Source of the DNA: an uncultured Olsenella sp.
GTDB taxonomy: Bacteria > Actinomycetota > Coriobacteriia > Coriobacteriales > Atopobiaceae
Assembly (NCBI GenBank): GCA_900314495.1
Contig: OMVJ01000015.1
Location: forward strand, 1 to 56,874
Direction: 5' to 3'
Length of the DNA stretch: 56,874 bases
In this document: piece after piece, positions 1 through 8,748 of the stretch
Layout of the letters: every line of letters begins with the position of its first letter
Numbering within the stretch: position 1 is the first letter of the stretch
Translations under genes and position numbers: made by a program
The notes under the pieces: generated by a model
Seen by the model: only the letters and a program-made list of their open reading frames with translations
What the model was told of the DNA's origin: nothing
The model's database searches: none

Positions 1-1
1 G

Positions 2-190
2 CACGCCAACGAGTACTTTGGCTTCTTCGACATCTTTGGCAAGTACGCCGCCGTCATGGGCACCTTCATCGTGGGCACCATGACCGCCGCCACGGGCTCT
101 GGCTCGCTGGGCGTCCTCTCCGTGGTGATCCTGTTCATCATCGGCTTCGTGCTCATGAGCCGCGTGCCGGAGCACCGCGACGTGGAGTAG
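2..190 (+). CDS. MFS transporter, UMF1/Atg22-like family (C-terminal fragment)
   Basis: This is the last 62 residues of a membrane protein whose start lies left of the window. The visible part begins HANEYFGFFDIFGKYAAV and continues with two hydrophobic stretches separated by a Gly/Ser/Thr loop, ending in a short charged tail (EHRDVE) and TAG. The NEYFGFFDIFGK block just before the last helices is typical of the UMF1 (Atg22-like) group of major-facilitator transporters, which are thought to export amino acids or other small solutes; the substrate here cannot be told. It is followed by a strong hairpin at 247-283, so it probably ends its own transcript. Confidence 0.7.
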   Translation, partial: HANEYFGFFDIFGKYAAVMGTFIVGTMTAATGSGSLGVLSVVILFIIGFVLMSRVPEHRDVE

Positions 191-246
191 GCCTGGCCGA
201 CACGGCTCCCATTCGGCACCTGCGTCATTGCGCTCGATAAGATTTG

Positions 247-290
247 GCCCCGTTCGTATCATTCCAGACGATACAAACGGGGCTCATTTG
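247..290 (+). terminator. Hairpin terminator after the MFS gene
   Basis: Arms at 247-260 and 270-283 pair over 14 positions with one mismatch around a 9-nt loop, followed by TCATTTG. It lies 57 nt after the MFS stop. The minus-strand transcript of nadBC ends at 411, so the hairpin could also act as a backstop in that direction. Confidence 0.55.
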
Positions 291-360
291 TGGCAAGAAT
301 TCTCACGACCTGCGACTATAGCACGTGCACGATGCAATCCAACGCGAATTGTATCTTTGC

Positions 361-381
361 TGCCCGCGCTTGCTCGCGGGC
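361..381 (-). terminator. Possible hairpin after nadBC
   Basis: TGCCCGCG and CGCGGGCA form an 8-bp stem 30-50 nt downstream of the nadBC stop codon. There is no good T-run after it on the minus strand, so termination is only a guess. Confidence 0.3.
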
Positions 382-410
382 AGAGCGGCAACGGCGTACC
401 ACGGCCACGC

Positions 411-2477
411 CTAGTCCAGAACTTCCAGGTGCTTGAGCGAGAAGTCCAGGATGCCGCAGCTGTGCGTCAGCGCGCCAGACGAGATGTAGTCCACGTCCAG
501 ATCGGCCAGGCGCTTCACGGACTCCGCGGTCACGTTGCCGGAAATCTCGACCTTGGTGCGGTGGTCAATCATCTTGATGGCCTCCTGCATGGTCGCGTGG
601 CTCATGTTGTCCAGCATGATCACGTCGGCACCGGCCTCCAGGGCATCGCGCACCATGTCCAGGGTCTCGCACTCCACCTCGATCTTCATCATGAAGGAGG
701 CGCGCTCCTTGGCTGCCGCGACCGCAGGCTTCACGCCACCAGCGGCCTCGATGTGGTTGTCCTTCAGCAGCACGGCGTCCGAAAGGCCGGTCCTGTGGTT
801 GCCGCCACCGCCGATGCGCACGGCCGCCTTGTCGAAGATGCGCATGCCGGGCGTGGTCTTGCGCGTGTCGACCAGCTGCGCGTGGGACCCGGCATCGGCC
901 AGCATGTCCACCATCTTGCGGGTCAGCGTAGCCACGCCAGACATGTGCTGCAGGTAGTTGAGGGCCGTGCGCTCGCCCGAGAGGAGCGTCCGCACGTCGC
1001 CCTCCACGGAAGCCATGAGCTGGCCCTCGCGGATGCGCTCGCCGTCGCGCACCAGCGGGGTGACCACAGTGGTGGGGTCAAGAATCTCGAACACGCGGCG
1101 GAACACGGCCATGCCTGCCACGACGCCGTCCTGCTTGCAGATGAGCTCCACGCGCGCCTGCCGACGGTCGGTGAACACGGCATCCGTGGAGACGTCACCG
1201 GACGGCATGTCCTCGGCCAGCGAGTAGCGAATGTGCTGATCCATGACCACGCTCAGGGAGGACGGGTCCACCCTGGGGCGCTGCTCGCGCGTGTGGTCCT
1301 TCACAATCTTCTCGGCCGCACGACGAGCCCAGACTAGGCACTCCAGAAGCGAGTTGGAGGCCAGGCGGTTCTTGCCGTGCACGCCGGTGCAGGCGGTCTC
1401 GCCCACGGCGAAGAGGTGAGGCATGGTGGTCTCGGCGTTGGAGTCCACGTGGATGCCGCCCATGAAGTAGTGCTGCGCGGGCACGACGGGGATGGGCTCC
1501 TCCAAGATGTTGTAGCCCTTGGCCAGACAGTACTCGTAGATGTGCTTGAAGTGCGAGCGGATGACGTCGGGCGGAACCTTCTCGAAGCTCAGCCAGACGT
1601 GCTTGCTGCCCTCCTTCTCCATCTCCTTCTGGATGGCCGTAGCGACGACGTCGCGCGGCTGCAGCTCGTCCGTGAAGCGCTGCATCTTGGAGTTGAGCAG
1701 GATGGCGCCCTCGCCACGCGCGGATTCAGAAATCAGGAAGCAGCGGCCCGGCTTCTCGGAGTAGAGGACGGTGGGGTGAATCTGCACGTAGTCCATGTGC
1801 TCCAGCACCACGCCGTGCTTGTCGGCAATGGAGCAGCCGTCGCCCGTCATGATTGGGTAGTTGGTGGAGTGCTGGTAGTTGCCGCCAATGCCACCCGTGG
1901 CGAACACGGTGAAGCGAGAGAAGATCTCGAACTTCTCGCCCGTCTTGTTGTCCTCCGCCAGGACGCCCGTGCAGAAGCGCGTGCCGTCGCGGCCGGACTC
2001 GTCCAGCATGTCGGTCATGGTGGTGTTCTCGTAGATGGAGATGTTGGGCCGCGCGCGAACCTGCATGAGGAGGGTCTCCGTGATCTCTCGACCGGTGATG
2101 TCCTCGTGGAAGAGGATGCGCGCGCGGGAGTGGGCGCCCTCGCGCGTGTACTCCAGGTCGCCAGACGGGGTGCGATCGAAGCGCACGCCATAGCTGATCA
2201 GGTCGTTAATGACCGTACGGGAGTTGCGGATGAGGATGTCCACGCTTTCCGGGCGGTTCTCGTAGTGTCCCGCGCGCATGGTGTCCTCGTAGTACGAGTC
2301 GTAGTCGTCGTCGTCGCGCAGGCAGGCGATGCCGCCCTGCGCCAGCATGGAGTCGCAGGTCTGGATGTCGCCCTTGGCGAGCATGATGATGTTGTAGTTG
2401 CGCGGCAGCTTGAGGGCGGTGTAGAGGCCTGCGGCACCACAGCCGACGATGGCCACGTCACATTGCAGCTTTTTCAT
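411..2477 (-). CDS. nadB/nadC: L-aspartate oxidase / quinolinate phosphoribosyltransferase fusion (NadB-NadC)
   Basis: A 688-residue fusion of two de novo NAD enzymes. Residues 1 to about 405 are a flavoprotein of the L-aspartate oxidase family: FAD motif GCGAAG at 12-17, MLAQGGIA, the REGAHSRARI loop, HGVVLEHMDYVQIHPT and the C-terminal flavin segment GKNRLASNSLLEC. From about 410 to the end it is NadC: SLAEDMPSGDVST, ERTALNYLQHMSG, DTRKTTPGMR near 539, LLKDNHIEAAGG and ISSGALTHS. Together they turn aspartate to iminoaspartate and quinolinate to nicotinate mononucleotide. NadB alone is usually about 530 residues; here its C-terminal helical domain is absent and NadC sits in its place. ATG has GAGGAGA upstream. 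nadA lies 90 nt upstream, so the three activities form one operon. Confidence 0.93.
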   Translation of the reverse strand: MKKLQCDVAIVGCGAAGLYTALKLPRNYNIIMLAKGDIQTCDSMLAQGGIACLRDDDDYDSYYEDTMRAGHYENRPESVDILIRNSRTVINDLISYGVRFDRTPSGDLEYTREGAHSRARILFHEDITGREITETLLMQVRARPNISIYENTTMTDMLDESGRDGTRFCTGVLAEDNKTGEKFEIFSRFTVFATGGIGGNYQHSTNYPIMTGDGCSIADKHGVVLEHMDYVQIHPTVLYSEKPGRCFLISESARGEGAILLNSKMQRFTDELQPRDVVATAIQKEMEKEGSKHVWLSFEKVPPDVIRSHFKHIYEYCLAKGYNILEEPIPVVPAQHYFMGGIHVDSNAETTMPHLFAVGETACTGVHGKNRLASNSLLECLVWARRAAEKIVKDHTREQRPRVDPSSLSVVMDQHIRYSLAEDMPSGDVSTDAVFTDRRQARVELICKQDGVVAGMAVFRRVFEILDPTTVVTPLVRDGERIREGQLMASVEGDVRTLLSGERTALNYLQHMSGVATLTRKMVDMLADAGSHAQLVDTRKTTPGMRIFDKAAVRIGGGGNHRTGLSDAVLLKDNHIEAAGGVKPAVAAAKERASFMMKIEVECETLDMVRDALEAGADVIMLDNMSHATMQEAIKMIDHRTKVEISGNVTAESVKRLADLDVDYISSGALTHSCGILDFSLKHLEVLD

Positions 2478-2507
2478 GGGAAGTGTCTCCTCGACGCACT
2501 GATTACC

Positions 2508-2532
2508 CTCCGCCCGGGCGCGCCGGGCGGAG
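2508..2532 (-). other. Hairpin between nadA and nadBC
   Basis: A perfect 10-bp stem (CTCCGCCCGG / CCGGGCGGAG) with a 5-nt loop sits in the 90-nt gap between nadA and nadBC. There is no T-run. It may tune read-through or mRNA stability between the two genes; this is inference. Confidence 0.4.
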
Positions 2533-2567
2533 CATTTACAAGACGTTCTTATTGGCGTGGTGTCACG

Positions 2568-3503
2568 CTACTTGGCAAGCTCGAGCATGAGGTTGAGCGA
2601 CCTGCGGGCCGCCTCCGCATACTCGGGGTTGACCTCGACCTCGCCCGTACCGTTGCGCAGGCACGCGGCCACCTTCTCGCCCGTGACCTTTGCCATGTTG
2701 GGGCAGATGGGGGTGGTACGCGGGAAGTAGCAGTGCTTCTGCTGGGCCTGACCGGCGGCCGCAAGGTCCTTCTGGATCTGGTGGAGCACGCCGTGCACGG
2801 TGCAGATGATGTAGTCGGACTCGCTTCCGCTGGTCACGCGGCCGATGATGCCCGAGGTGGAGCCCACGTAGTCCGCAGCCTGAACCAGCCAGGTGGCGCA
2901 CTCCGGGTGCACGCAGACGATGGCGCCGGGGTGCGCTGCCTTCAGGGCCTCCACCTCGCGCAGCTCAATGGCCTCGTGCGTGGGGCAGAAGCCGTCGTTG
3001 AGGATGACGTTCTTGCTGGGCACCTGCTCCTTGATGAAGTGGCCGAGGTGCATGTCCGGGATGAAGAGCACGTTGTGCTGCGGCAGGCGTTCCACGATGC
3101 GCTGGGCGTTGGAGGAGGTTACGCACACGTCCGACCAGGCCTTCATCTCCGTCGTGGAGTTCACGTAGCAGGCAACCGCAAGGTCGTCCCCGTACTCCGC
3201 GCGCGCCTCGTCAATGGTCGCCCTGGTCATCATGTGGGCCATGGGACAGTCCGCCGTGGGGTCTGGCATGAGGACGCGCTTTTTCGGCGAGAGGAGCTTG
3301 GCGCTTTCCGCCATGAACTCCACGCCGGCAAAAACCAACGTCTTGCAGTCCAGCGTTGCCGCCTTGCGGGCGAGGAAGTAGGAGTCACCGATGTAATCCG
3401 CCAGGTCTTGCGCGTCATCGGAGACGTAGTAGTGCGCGAGGATGACCGCGTCCTGTTCCTTCTTCAGGCGCGCGACCTCATCGCGAAGTTCGTCAGTTAG
3501 CAT
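2568..3503 (-). CDS. nadA: Quinolinate synthase A
   Basis: Cytoplasmic iron-sulfur enzyme that condenses iminoaspartate from NadB with dihydroxyacetone phosphate to quinolinate. At 311 residues it has normal length. The expected landmarks are present: ILAHYYVSDDAQDLADYIGD at the N-terminus, CKTLVFAGVEFMAESAKLL, DPTADCPMAHMM, the cluster-cysteine block HPECATWLVQAADYVGSTSG, and RTTPICPNMAKVT near the C-terminus. These supply the conserved [4Fe-4S] cysteines. ATG start with only a weak purine-rich ribosome site. First gene of the nadA-nadBC unit; a possible -10 (TATGAT on the minus strand) lies at 3545-3550. Confidence 0.95.
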   Translation of the reverse strand: MLTDELRDEVARLKKEQDAVILAHYYVSDDAQDLADYIGDSYFLARKAATLDCKTLVFAGVEFMAESAKLLSPKKRVLMPDPTADCPMAHMMTRATIDEARAEYGDDLAVACYVNSTTEMKAWSDVCVTSSNAQRIVERLPQHNVLFIPDMHLGHFIKEQVPSKNVILNDGFCPTHEAIELREVEALKAAHPGAIVCVHPECATWLVQAADYVGSTSGIIGRVTSGSESDYIICTVHGVLHQIQKDLAAAGQAQQKHCYFPRTTPICPNMAKVTGEKVAACLRNGTGEVEVNPEYAEAARRSLNLMLELAK

Positions 3504-3641
3504 GTGAGCTCGATTCTCAGTCAGGTTCCTTGACAGTGCGCAAAATCATAGCACCATCAAATGGACCAGACTCACATGCTTTGTTGAGCACAGGTGGCAT
3601 TTGTGCGAACGGGGGCAAATGCCCGCTTCTCACTGGACATT

Positions 3642-3674
3642 TGAGACACTTGGGGCCAGGCCCCAAGCGTCTCA
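3642..3674. repeat. TGAGAC-type palindrome, possible argD terminator
   Basis: Near-perfect inverted repeat with outer arms TGAGAC (3642-3647) and GTCTCA (3669-3674) and inner arms TTGGGG / CCCCAA around a short centre. It lies 9 nt after the argD stop on the minus strand and may serve as its terminator. Its outer arms match the dispersed TGAGAC-type palindromes near 25.9, 50.1 and 51.2 kb, so it may belong to that family. Confidence 0.6.
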
Positions 3675-3682
3675 TGCGCCAG

Positions 3683-4948
3683 CTAGTCCGTCAGGTCCCC
3701 CACGATGCCGGTCAGGCGGTCGGCCATGGTGTCGATCTGCTCCTCCGTCACCACCAGAGGCGGCAGGAAGCGCAGGATGGAGTCGCCGATGTGGTTGAGC
3801 ACCAGCCCGCGTTCCAGGCCAAGGTCCACGGCGTCGTTGGCAATGCGTACGTCGAACTGCGCACCCCGCATGAGGCCGGCGCCCCGTACCTCCGTCACGT
3901 GCGGCAGGGCCGCAAGCTTCTTTTCCAGGTAGGTGCCGGTGGCAATGACGTGCTCGCCAAAGCCCTCCTCCACCAGGGTCTCCACCGTGGCACGGCCAAC
4001 GGCAGCCGCCAGCGGGTTGCCGCCGAAGGTGGATCCGTGGTCGCCCGCCTTGAGCAGCTTGGCGTACTCGCCGCGCGCCGCAAAGGCACCCATGGGGAAG
4101 CCCCCACCAATGCCCTTGGCCATGCTCACCACGTCAGGCTCGATGCCGGCGAGTTGGTAGGCAAAGGGCGCACCCGTGCGGAAGAAGCCCGTCTGGACCT
4201 CGTCGATGATGAGCAGGATGTCGTTCTCGTCGCAGATGCGGCGCACGCCCTGCAGGTACTCTGGCGTGGCAGGCCATACGCCACCCTCACCCTGGATACA
4301 CTCCAGCATGACGGCGCAGATGCGACCCGTCTCCACGGACGGCTTCTTGAGCTTTGCCTCCAGCGCGTCCAGGTCGTTGAGCGGTACCGCGTCAAAGCCA
4401 GCAGGCATGGGCAGGAAGCTCTTGTGGAAGACCTTCTGACCCGTGGCAGAAAGCGTGGCAAGCGTACGCCCGTGGAAGCTGTTGACGGCCGTCAGGATTC
4501 CCGTGGCGCCGTTGAGGTTCTTCTCGCCCCAGCGGCGGGCGACCTTGATGGCACCCTCGTTGGCCTCCGCGCCAGAGTTGCAGAAGAAGAGCCGCCAGGC
4601 AGACCCCGTGGATCCCGTAACATGGCCCGCACCGTCCGTGATGGTGGAGAGAAGCTCGCCGACCTCACGGGCGAGCTCGTTGCGGTTCTCCTCGTAGAAG
4701 TAGTTGCCCACCTGCCAGAGCTTGCCCGCCTGGTCCTGCAGGGCGGCGACGACCCTGGGGTGGCAGTGGCCCACGCTCACGGCCCCGATGCCACCCAGGA
4801 AGTCCAAGTACTCCTTGCCCTCGGAATCCGTGAGGACGGCACCCCTGCCGCCCACAAACTCCACCGGCAGGCGTCCGTAGGTGTGCATCACGTATGTCTT
4901 GTCGTCCGCGACGACCTGCTGGGGAACGGTGCCCTTGATGGTTGCCAT
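3683..4948 (-). CDS. argD: Acetylornithine aminotransferase
   Basis: Class-III PLP aminotransferase of 421 residues acting on N-acetylglutamate semialdehyde in arginine synthesis. Visible marks: FLGGIGAVSVGHCHP, the FFCNSGAEANEGAIKVAR cofactor-phosphate block, the SFHGRT motif, and IIDEVQTGFFRTG followed by VVSMAKGIGGGFPMGA, which contains the Schiff-base lysine. The assignment to ArgD rather than another omega-aminotransferase rests on its place as last gene of argCJBD. ATG is preceded by AAAGGGGCAG. A palindrome follows the stop directly. Confidence 0.93.
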   Translation of the reverse strand: MATIKGTVPQQVVADDKTYVMHTYGRLPVEFVGGRGAVLTDSEGKEYLDFLGGIGAVSVGHCHPRVVAALQDQAGKLWQVGNYFYEENRNELAREVGELLSTITDGAGHVTGSTGSAWRLFFCNSGAEANEGAIKVARRWGEKNLNGATGILTAVNSFHGRTLATLSATGQKVFHKSFLPMPAGFDAVPLNDLDALEAKLKKPSVETGRICAVMLECIQGEGGVWPATPEYLQGVRRICDENDILLIIDEVQTGFFRTGAPFAYQLAGIEPDVVSMAKGIGGGFPMGAFAARGEYAKLLKAGDHGSTFGGNPLAAAVGRATVETLVEEGFGEHVIATGTYLEKKLAALPHVTEVRGAGLMRGAQFDVRIANDAVDLGLERGLVLNHIGDSILRFLPPLVVTEEQIDTMADRLTGIVGDLTD

Positions 4949-5012
4949 CTTCTGCCCCTTTCATCCGCCAAGAAGCGGTGCTTGGACCCTGGTCCAGTTG
5001 CCACCCCTGACC

Positions 5013-5888
5013 TTAGTCCTGTGTGAACATGGTGCCAATCCCGGAGTCGGTGAAGATCTCCAGCAGAAGCGAGTGCGGGAAGGTGCCGTTCAGGATGTGC
5101 ACCTGCGGCACGCCCGCGTCCAGCGCGTTGGCGATGGAGCGGATCTTGGGAATCATGCCGGTGGTCAGCCGTCCAGACTCCAGCAGCTCGTGCGTCTCCG
5201 CCTTGCTGAGGCCGCTGACCAGCGAGTCCGGATCGTCCACGTCTGCGAAGAGGCCGTCGACGTCGGTGAGGTACACCAGCTTGTCCGCCTTGAGGGCAAT
5301 GGCGACCTCGCTCGCCGCCACGTCCGCATTTACGTTGAAGAGGCCGTCGGGGCCGCAGCCAACGGAGGCGATGACGGGCACGTAGCCGTCATCCAGGATG
5401 GACTTGATGAGCGACGTGTCCACCTCCCGCACGCGGCCCACGCGGCCGAGGTCGGGGTCTATGGGCTCGCACTTGATGGTCTTGCCGTCCGCGCCAGAGA
5501 TGCCCACGGCGTTGTGGCCGTACTCGTTGAGGGCCCATACCAGCTGCTGGTTGACCTTGCCTATGAGGACCTCCGCCACGGCCTCCATGGTCGCGTCGTC
5601 GGTCACGCGCAGGCCGTCCTTGAACTTGGTGGGAATGTTCAGGGCGGTGAGCAGCTTGTTGATGGCCTTGCCTCCGCCGTGCACCAGCACCACGTTCATG
5701 CCCATGAGCTTCAGCAGCTCCAGGTCCGCGATGACCTCGCGCATGAGGTCCTCGTTCTCCATCGCCGCGCCGCCATACTTGACGACGAGCGTCTTGCCGT
5801 TCATCTGGTGGATCCAGGGCATGGCCTCCATGAGGACGTTTGCCTTCTCCAGAGCCATCTCGCGCTGAATCCTGTCGCGTTTCTTCAT
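5013..5888 (-). CDS. argB: Acetylglutamate kinase
   Basis: Amino-acid kinase that phosphorylates N-acetylglutamate, second step of arginine synthesis. About 291 residues from ATG at 5888; a GTG seven codons upstream (5909) is possible, but the ATG has a GAGGCGG ribosome site at good distance. Motifs seen: VVKYGGAAM and VHGGGKAINKLL (phosphate binding), CGPDGLFNVNAD, VYLTDVDGLF and GMIPKIRSIANALDAGV. The N-terminal helix (about 25 residues before the kinase core) resembles that of arginine-inhibited forms, so feedback inhibition is plausible but unproven. Lies between argJ and argD. Confidence 0.94.
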   Translation of the reverse strand: MKKRDRIQREMALEKANVLMEAMPWIHQMNGKTLVVKYGGAAMENEDLMREVIADLELLKLMGMNVVLVHGGGKAINKLLTALNIPTKFKDGLRVTDDATMEAVAEVLIGKVNQQLVWALNEYGHNAVGISGADGKTIKCEPIDPDLGRVGRVREVDTSLIKSILDDGYVPVIASVGCGPDGLFNVNADVAASEVAIALKADKLVYLTDVDGLFADVDDPDSLVSGLSKAETHELLESGRLTTGMIPKIRSIANALDAGVPQVHILNGTFPHSLLLEIFTDSGIGTMFTQD

Positions 5889-5964
5889 TCCCTGCCGCCT
5901 CGCTCGCACCTAACTCGTCGCGTCCTCGTTCGCACCCGTCCGTTCTCAGGCCACCCGCGGGCGG

Positions 5965-7236
5965 CTACGTGCGGTAGTCACCGTTGATGGTCACGTAGTC
6001 GTGCGTGAGGTCGCACGTCCACATGCGGCAGGAGCTCTCGCCCATGCCCAGGCTGATGGCGATCTTGACCTCGGGATCCTCGAACCGACTTAGCATGTCG
6101 GCCTCGTCCATGGGGACGGTCAGGCCACCGCGGCAGACGGGCACGCCCAAGAGGTCGATGTCCACCTGGTACTGGTCGAAGGGGACGCCGCACTTGCCCG
6201 CCGCCGCGGCCACGCGGCCCCAGTTGGCATCGTGGCCGAAGATGGCCGTCTTGACCAGCGGAGAGTTGCAGATGGAGCGGCAGACCGTCTCCGCATCCGC
6301 GGGCGTCGCGGCACCCAGCACGTCCACGGTCACGAGCTTTGTGGAACCCTCGCCGTCCGCAGCGATCTTGCGGGCGAGGTCCTGGCACACGGCCTTGAGG
6401 GCAGCCGCCACTGCGGGAAAGTCCGGAGAGGCCTCGTCTATGGGCTCGCCGCCCGCCTCGCCCGTGGCGAAGAGGAAGCAGGAATCGTTGGTAGACGTGT
6501 CCGAGTCCACCGTCACCTTGTTGAAGGAGGACCTGACCGCGTCCAGCAGCGCCGCATGTGCCGCAGACGCCGTGAGTGGCGCGTCCGTGGAGACCACCGC
6601 CAGCATGGTGGCCATGTTGGGCTGAATCATGCCCGAGCCCTTGACGAAGCCGCCCACATGGACGGTCCGCCCAGAGACCTGGCCTGCGTAGGCGGCCTCC
6701 TTGGCAACCGTGTCAGTGGTCATGACGGCCTGCGCGGCATTGTGCGCGCCCTCCGCCGAGTGCGCGAGCTGCGCCACGATGGAGGGGACGCCCGTCACAA
6801 AGCAGTCGATGGCCAAGGGCACGCCGATGACACCCGTGGAGGCCACCAGCACTTCCTCTGGCGCGCAGCCCAGCGCCTGTGCGACGATCCGTGCGCTCTC
6901 CTCCGCGACCTGCACGCCCTGCTCGCCCGTGGACGCGTTGGCGTTGCCCGAGTTCAGCACCACCGCGCGGGCGCGACCTGCCGCCGCGCGCGGGCGCGAG
7001 ACCTGCACCGGAGCGGCGCAGAAGCGGTTCTGGGTGAACGTGGCGGCGCAGGTGGCCGTCTTCCGTGCGACAACAAGGGCCAGGTCGCGACGGTCGGGGT
7101 TGCGCCTGAAGCCGGCGCTTATGCCGGCCGCCAGCATGCCCTCGGCAGCGCAGACGCCTCCCTCGCAGGGGGTGAATCCGTATACCAGCGCATCGTTGTC
7201 CTGCGCCGGCACCTGAAGCGGTTCGTATGCGGTCAT
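5965..7236 (-). CDS. argJ: Bifunctional ornithine acetyltransferase / N-acetylglutamate synthase
   Basis: ArgJ moves the acetyl group from N-acetylornithine to glutamate, recycling acetyl in the arginine pathway. 423 residues from ATG at 7236, which has GAGAGAAGG upstream; the open frame runs further back but without similarity. KGSGMIQPNMATMLAVVSTD contains the autocleavage site (between Ala and Thr of NMATML) that generates the two subunits. The VNAD-type block appears as VTVDSDTSTNDSCF and the tail ends in SYVTINGDYRT-like form (DYVTINGDYRT), as usual. No separate argA is visible, which fits a cyclic pathway. Confidence 0.94.
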   Translation of the reverse strand: MTAYEPLQVPAQDNDALVYGFTPCEGGVCAAEGMLAAGISAGFRRNPDRRDLALVVARKTATCAATFTQNRFCAAPVQVSRPRAAAGRARAVVLNSGNANASTGEQGVQVAEESARIVAQALGCAPEEVLVASTGVIGVPLAIDCFVTGVPSIVAQLAHSAEGAHNAAQAVMTTDTVAKEAAYAGQVSGRTVHVGGFVKGSGMIQPNMATMLAVVSTDAPLTASAAHAALLDAVRSSFNKVTVDSDTSTNDSCFLFATGEAGGEPIDEASPDFPAVAAALKAVCQDLARKIAADGEGSTKLVTVDVLGAATPADAETVCRSICNSPLVKTAIFGHDANWGRVAAAAGKCGVPFDQYQVDIDLLGVPVCRGGLTVPMDEADMLSRFEDPEVKIAISLGMGESSCRMWTCDLTHDYVTINGDYRT

Positions 7237-7375
7237 GGTTCCTTCTCTCACCGGATGCCCGTACCACGCCACCCACCCGCGGCGGGCGGCGCGCAGTTGG
7301 TCCTCACGGTCGATTCTGAGTCTACGTTCCCCTGCCTTGCCCGGCGGCAAGGCTTCGGCCATATGCTGGCTCGGC

Positions 7376-8464
7376 CTACACCACTGGCGCCGTGAAGTCC
7401 AGCCCTTGGGTCTCGGGCAGGCCAAACACAATGTTGGCCGCCTGAACCGCCTGCGAGGCGGCACCCTTGCCCAGGTTGTCGATGGCGCAGGAAGCAATGA
7501 GGACGTGCTGCCTGCGGGCATCGAGCGCCACGCCCACCTGCGCACGGCCAGAGCCCGCGACGGAGCCCGTCTGCGGCATCTTGCCGGCGGGCAGCATGGT
7601 CACGAGCTTCTCCCCCGCATAGCGGCCCTGGTAGATGGCCTGCACCTGGTCTGCCGTGACGTCCTCTGCCACCTGCAGGTACACGGTCGCCAGGAGGCCA
7701 CGCGTGAGCGGCGCCAAGTGCGGCGTGAACACGACGTCAATGGGGCTGCCGGCAAGCGCCGAGAGGGTCTGCTCAATCTCGGGCGTGTGGCGGTGCTTGG
7801 CCACGCCGTAGGCCTCCACGGACTCGTTGGCGTGGCAGTAGTGCGTGCGCGCGTTGGGGGTGCGGCCAGCGCCCGAGACGCCAGAGATGGCATCCGAGAT
7901 GACCAAGCTGCTCGTGACGATGCCCGCCTCGAGCGCAGGGGCAGCCGCCAGCGTGGTGGCCGTTGGGTAGCAGCCCGGGGCCGCCACCAGCGCGGGTTTG
8001 CCTGCCGCACGCGCCTGCGCAAGGCTGACGAGCTGGGCACGGTTGACCTCCGGCAGGCCGTAGACGGCCTCCTTCAGCAAGTCCGTCGAGGTATGTTGCG
8101 TATCGTACCAGGCCTCGTACACCGCGGGGTCCTTGATGCGGTAGTCCGCGGAAAGGTCGATGACGGTCACGCCGGCAGCAATGAGCGCGGGCGTGACGGC
8201 CAGCGACGCCGTGTGCGGAACCGCCAGGAAGGCCACGTCGACAGCGGCCGCAATCGCCTCTGGCTCCGGGAGCGAGAGCGTTATATCGGTTATTCCCTCA
8301 AGGGTGGGGTAGATATCGGCAAGGCGCGTGCCAGCCTGTTTGCGGTCGGTGACCATGGTGAGCTCGAAGGTGGGGTGGTTGAGCACCAGGCGCGCCACTT
8401 CCACGCCCGCGTAACCCGTTGCGCCCACGACGCATGCGCGAATCTTGCCATTGTTTGTTGCCAT
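7376..8464 (-). CDS. argC: N-acetyl-gamma-glutamyl-phosphate reductase
   Basis: NADPH-dependent reductase, third step of arginine synthesis, 362 residues from ATG at 8464 (AGAGAGG ribosome site). The Rossmann motif VVGATGYAGVEVARL is at the N-terminus and the active-site cysteine lies in APGCYPTATTLA; the histidine region HANESVEAYGVAKHRHTPEI is intact. First gene of argCJBD; the 139-nt gap to argJ has no clear terminator. The other pathway genes (argF, argG, argH, argR) are not in the window. Confidence 0.95.
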   Translation of the reverse strand: MATNNGKIRACVVGATGYAGVEVARLVLNHPTFELTMVTDRKQAGTRLADIYPTLEGITDITLSLPEPEAIAAAVDVAFLAVPHTASLAVTPALIAAGVTVIDLSADYRIKDPAVYEAWYDTQHTSTDLLKEAVYGLPEVNRAQLVSLAQARAAGKPALVAAPGCYPTATTLAAAPALEAGIVTSSLVISDAISGVSGAGRTPNARTHYCHANESVEAYGVAKHRHTPEIEQTLSALAGSPIDVVFTPHLAPLTRGLLATVYLQVAEDVTADQVQAIYQGRYAGEKLVTMLPAGKMPQTGSVAGSGRAQVGVALDARRQHVLIASCAIDNLGKGAASQAVQAANIVFGLPETQGLDFTAPVV

Positions 8465-8565
8465 TGATAAGACCTCTCTTCTTATCGCCGCTATTCTCGG
8501 AAGCCGGGGGGCACGTTGGTCGCAGCCACGCCGCGACGCGCCGAAGCGCGGGACCCCGCTCATAC

Positions 8566-8596
8566 CGTTGCGAGTGACACTGCTCGCAGTGCAACG
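8566..8596. promoter_or_regulatory. Inverted repeat upstream of argC
   Basis: CGTTGC and GCAACG flank a nested GAG...CTC and an AGTGACACT palindrome, about 100 nt before the argC start. It could be an ArgR operator or a leader hairpin, but I cannot match it to a known ArgR consensus. Confidence 0.3.
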
Positions 8597-8748
8597 ACAC
8601 TAGCACACACAGGCGCCAAAACCCGTGCGGTATCACATGTTTTCACGTTTGTCATATTTCGCGCATGCGTGCGATTACGGCTATAGTTGCTCTTGCACAT
8701 TCCGCGTAAGGGCTCGCCCTACGCTTGTTTTGCCTACCAAGGAGAATC

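Noticed and set aside
228-3500. Long plus-strand open frames opposite nadBC and nadA (369 and 707 codons)
   Set aside because: They are antisense shadows of GC-rich genes: His/Arg/Ala/Val-rich, no ribosome site, no known motifs, while the minus strand holds complete known enzymes.
5888-5909. GTG at 5909 as argB start
   Set aside because: The downstream ATG has a better spaced ribosome site and gives a usual ArgB length.
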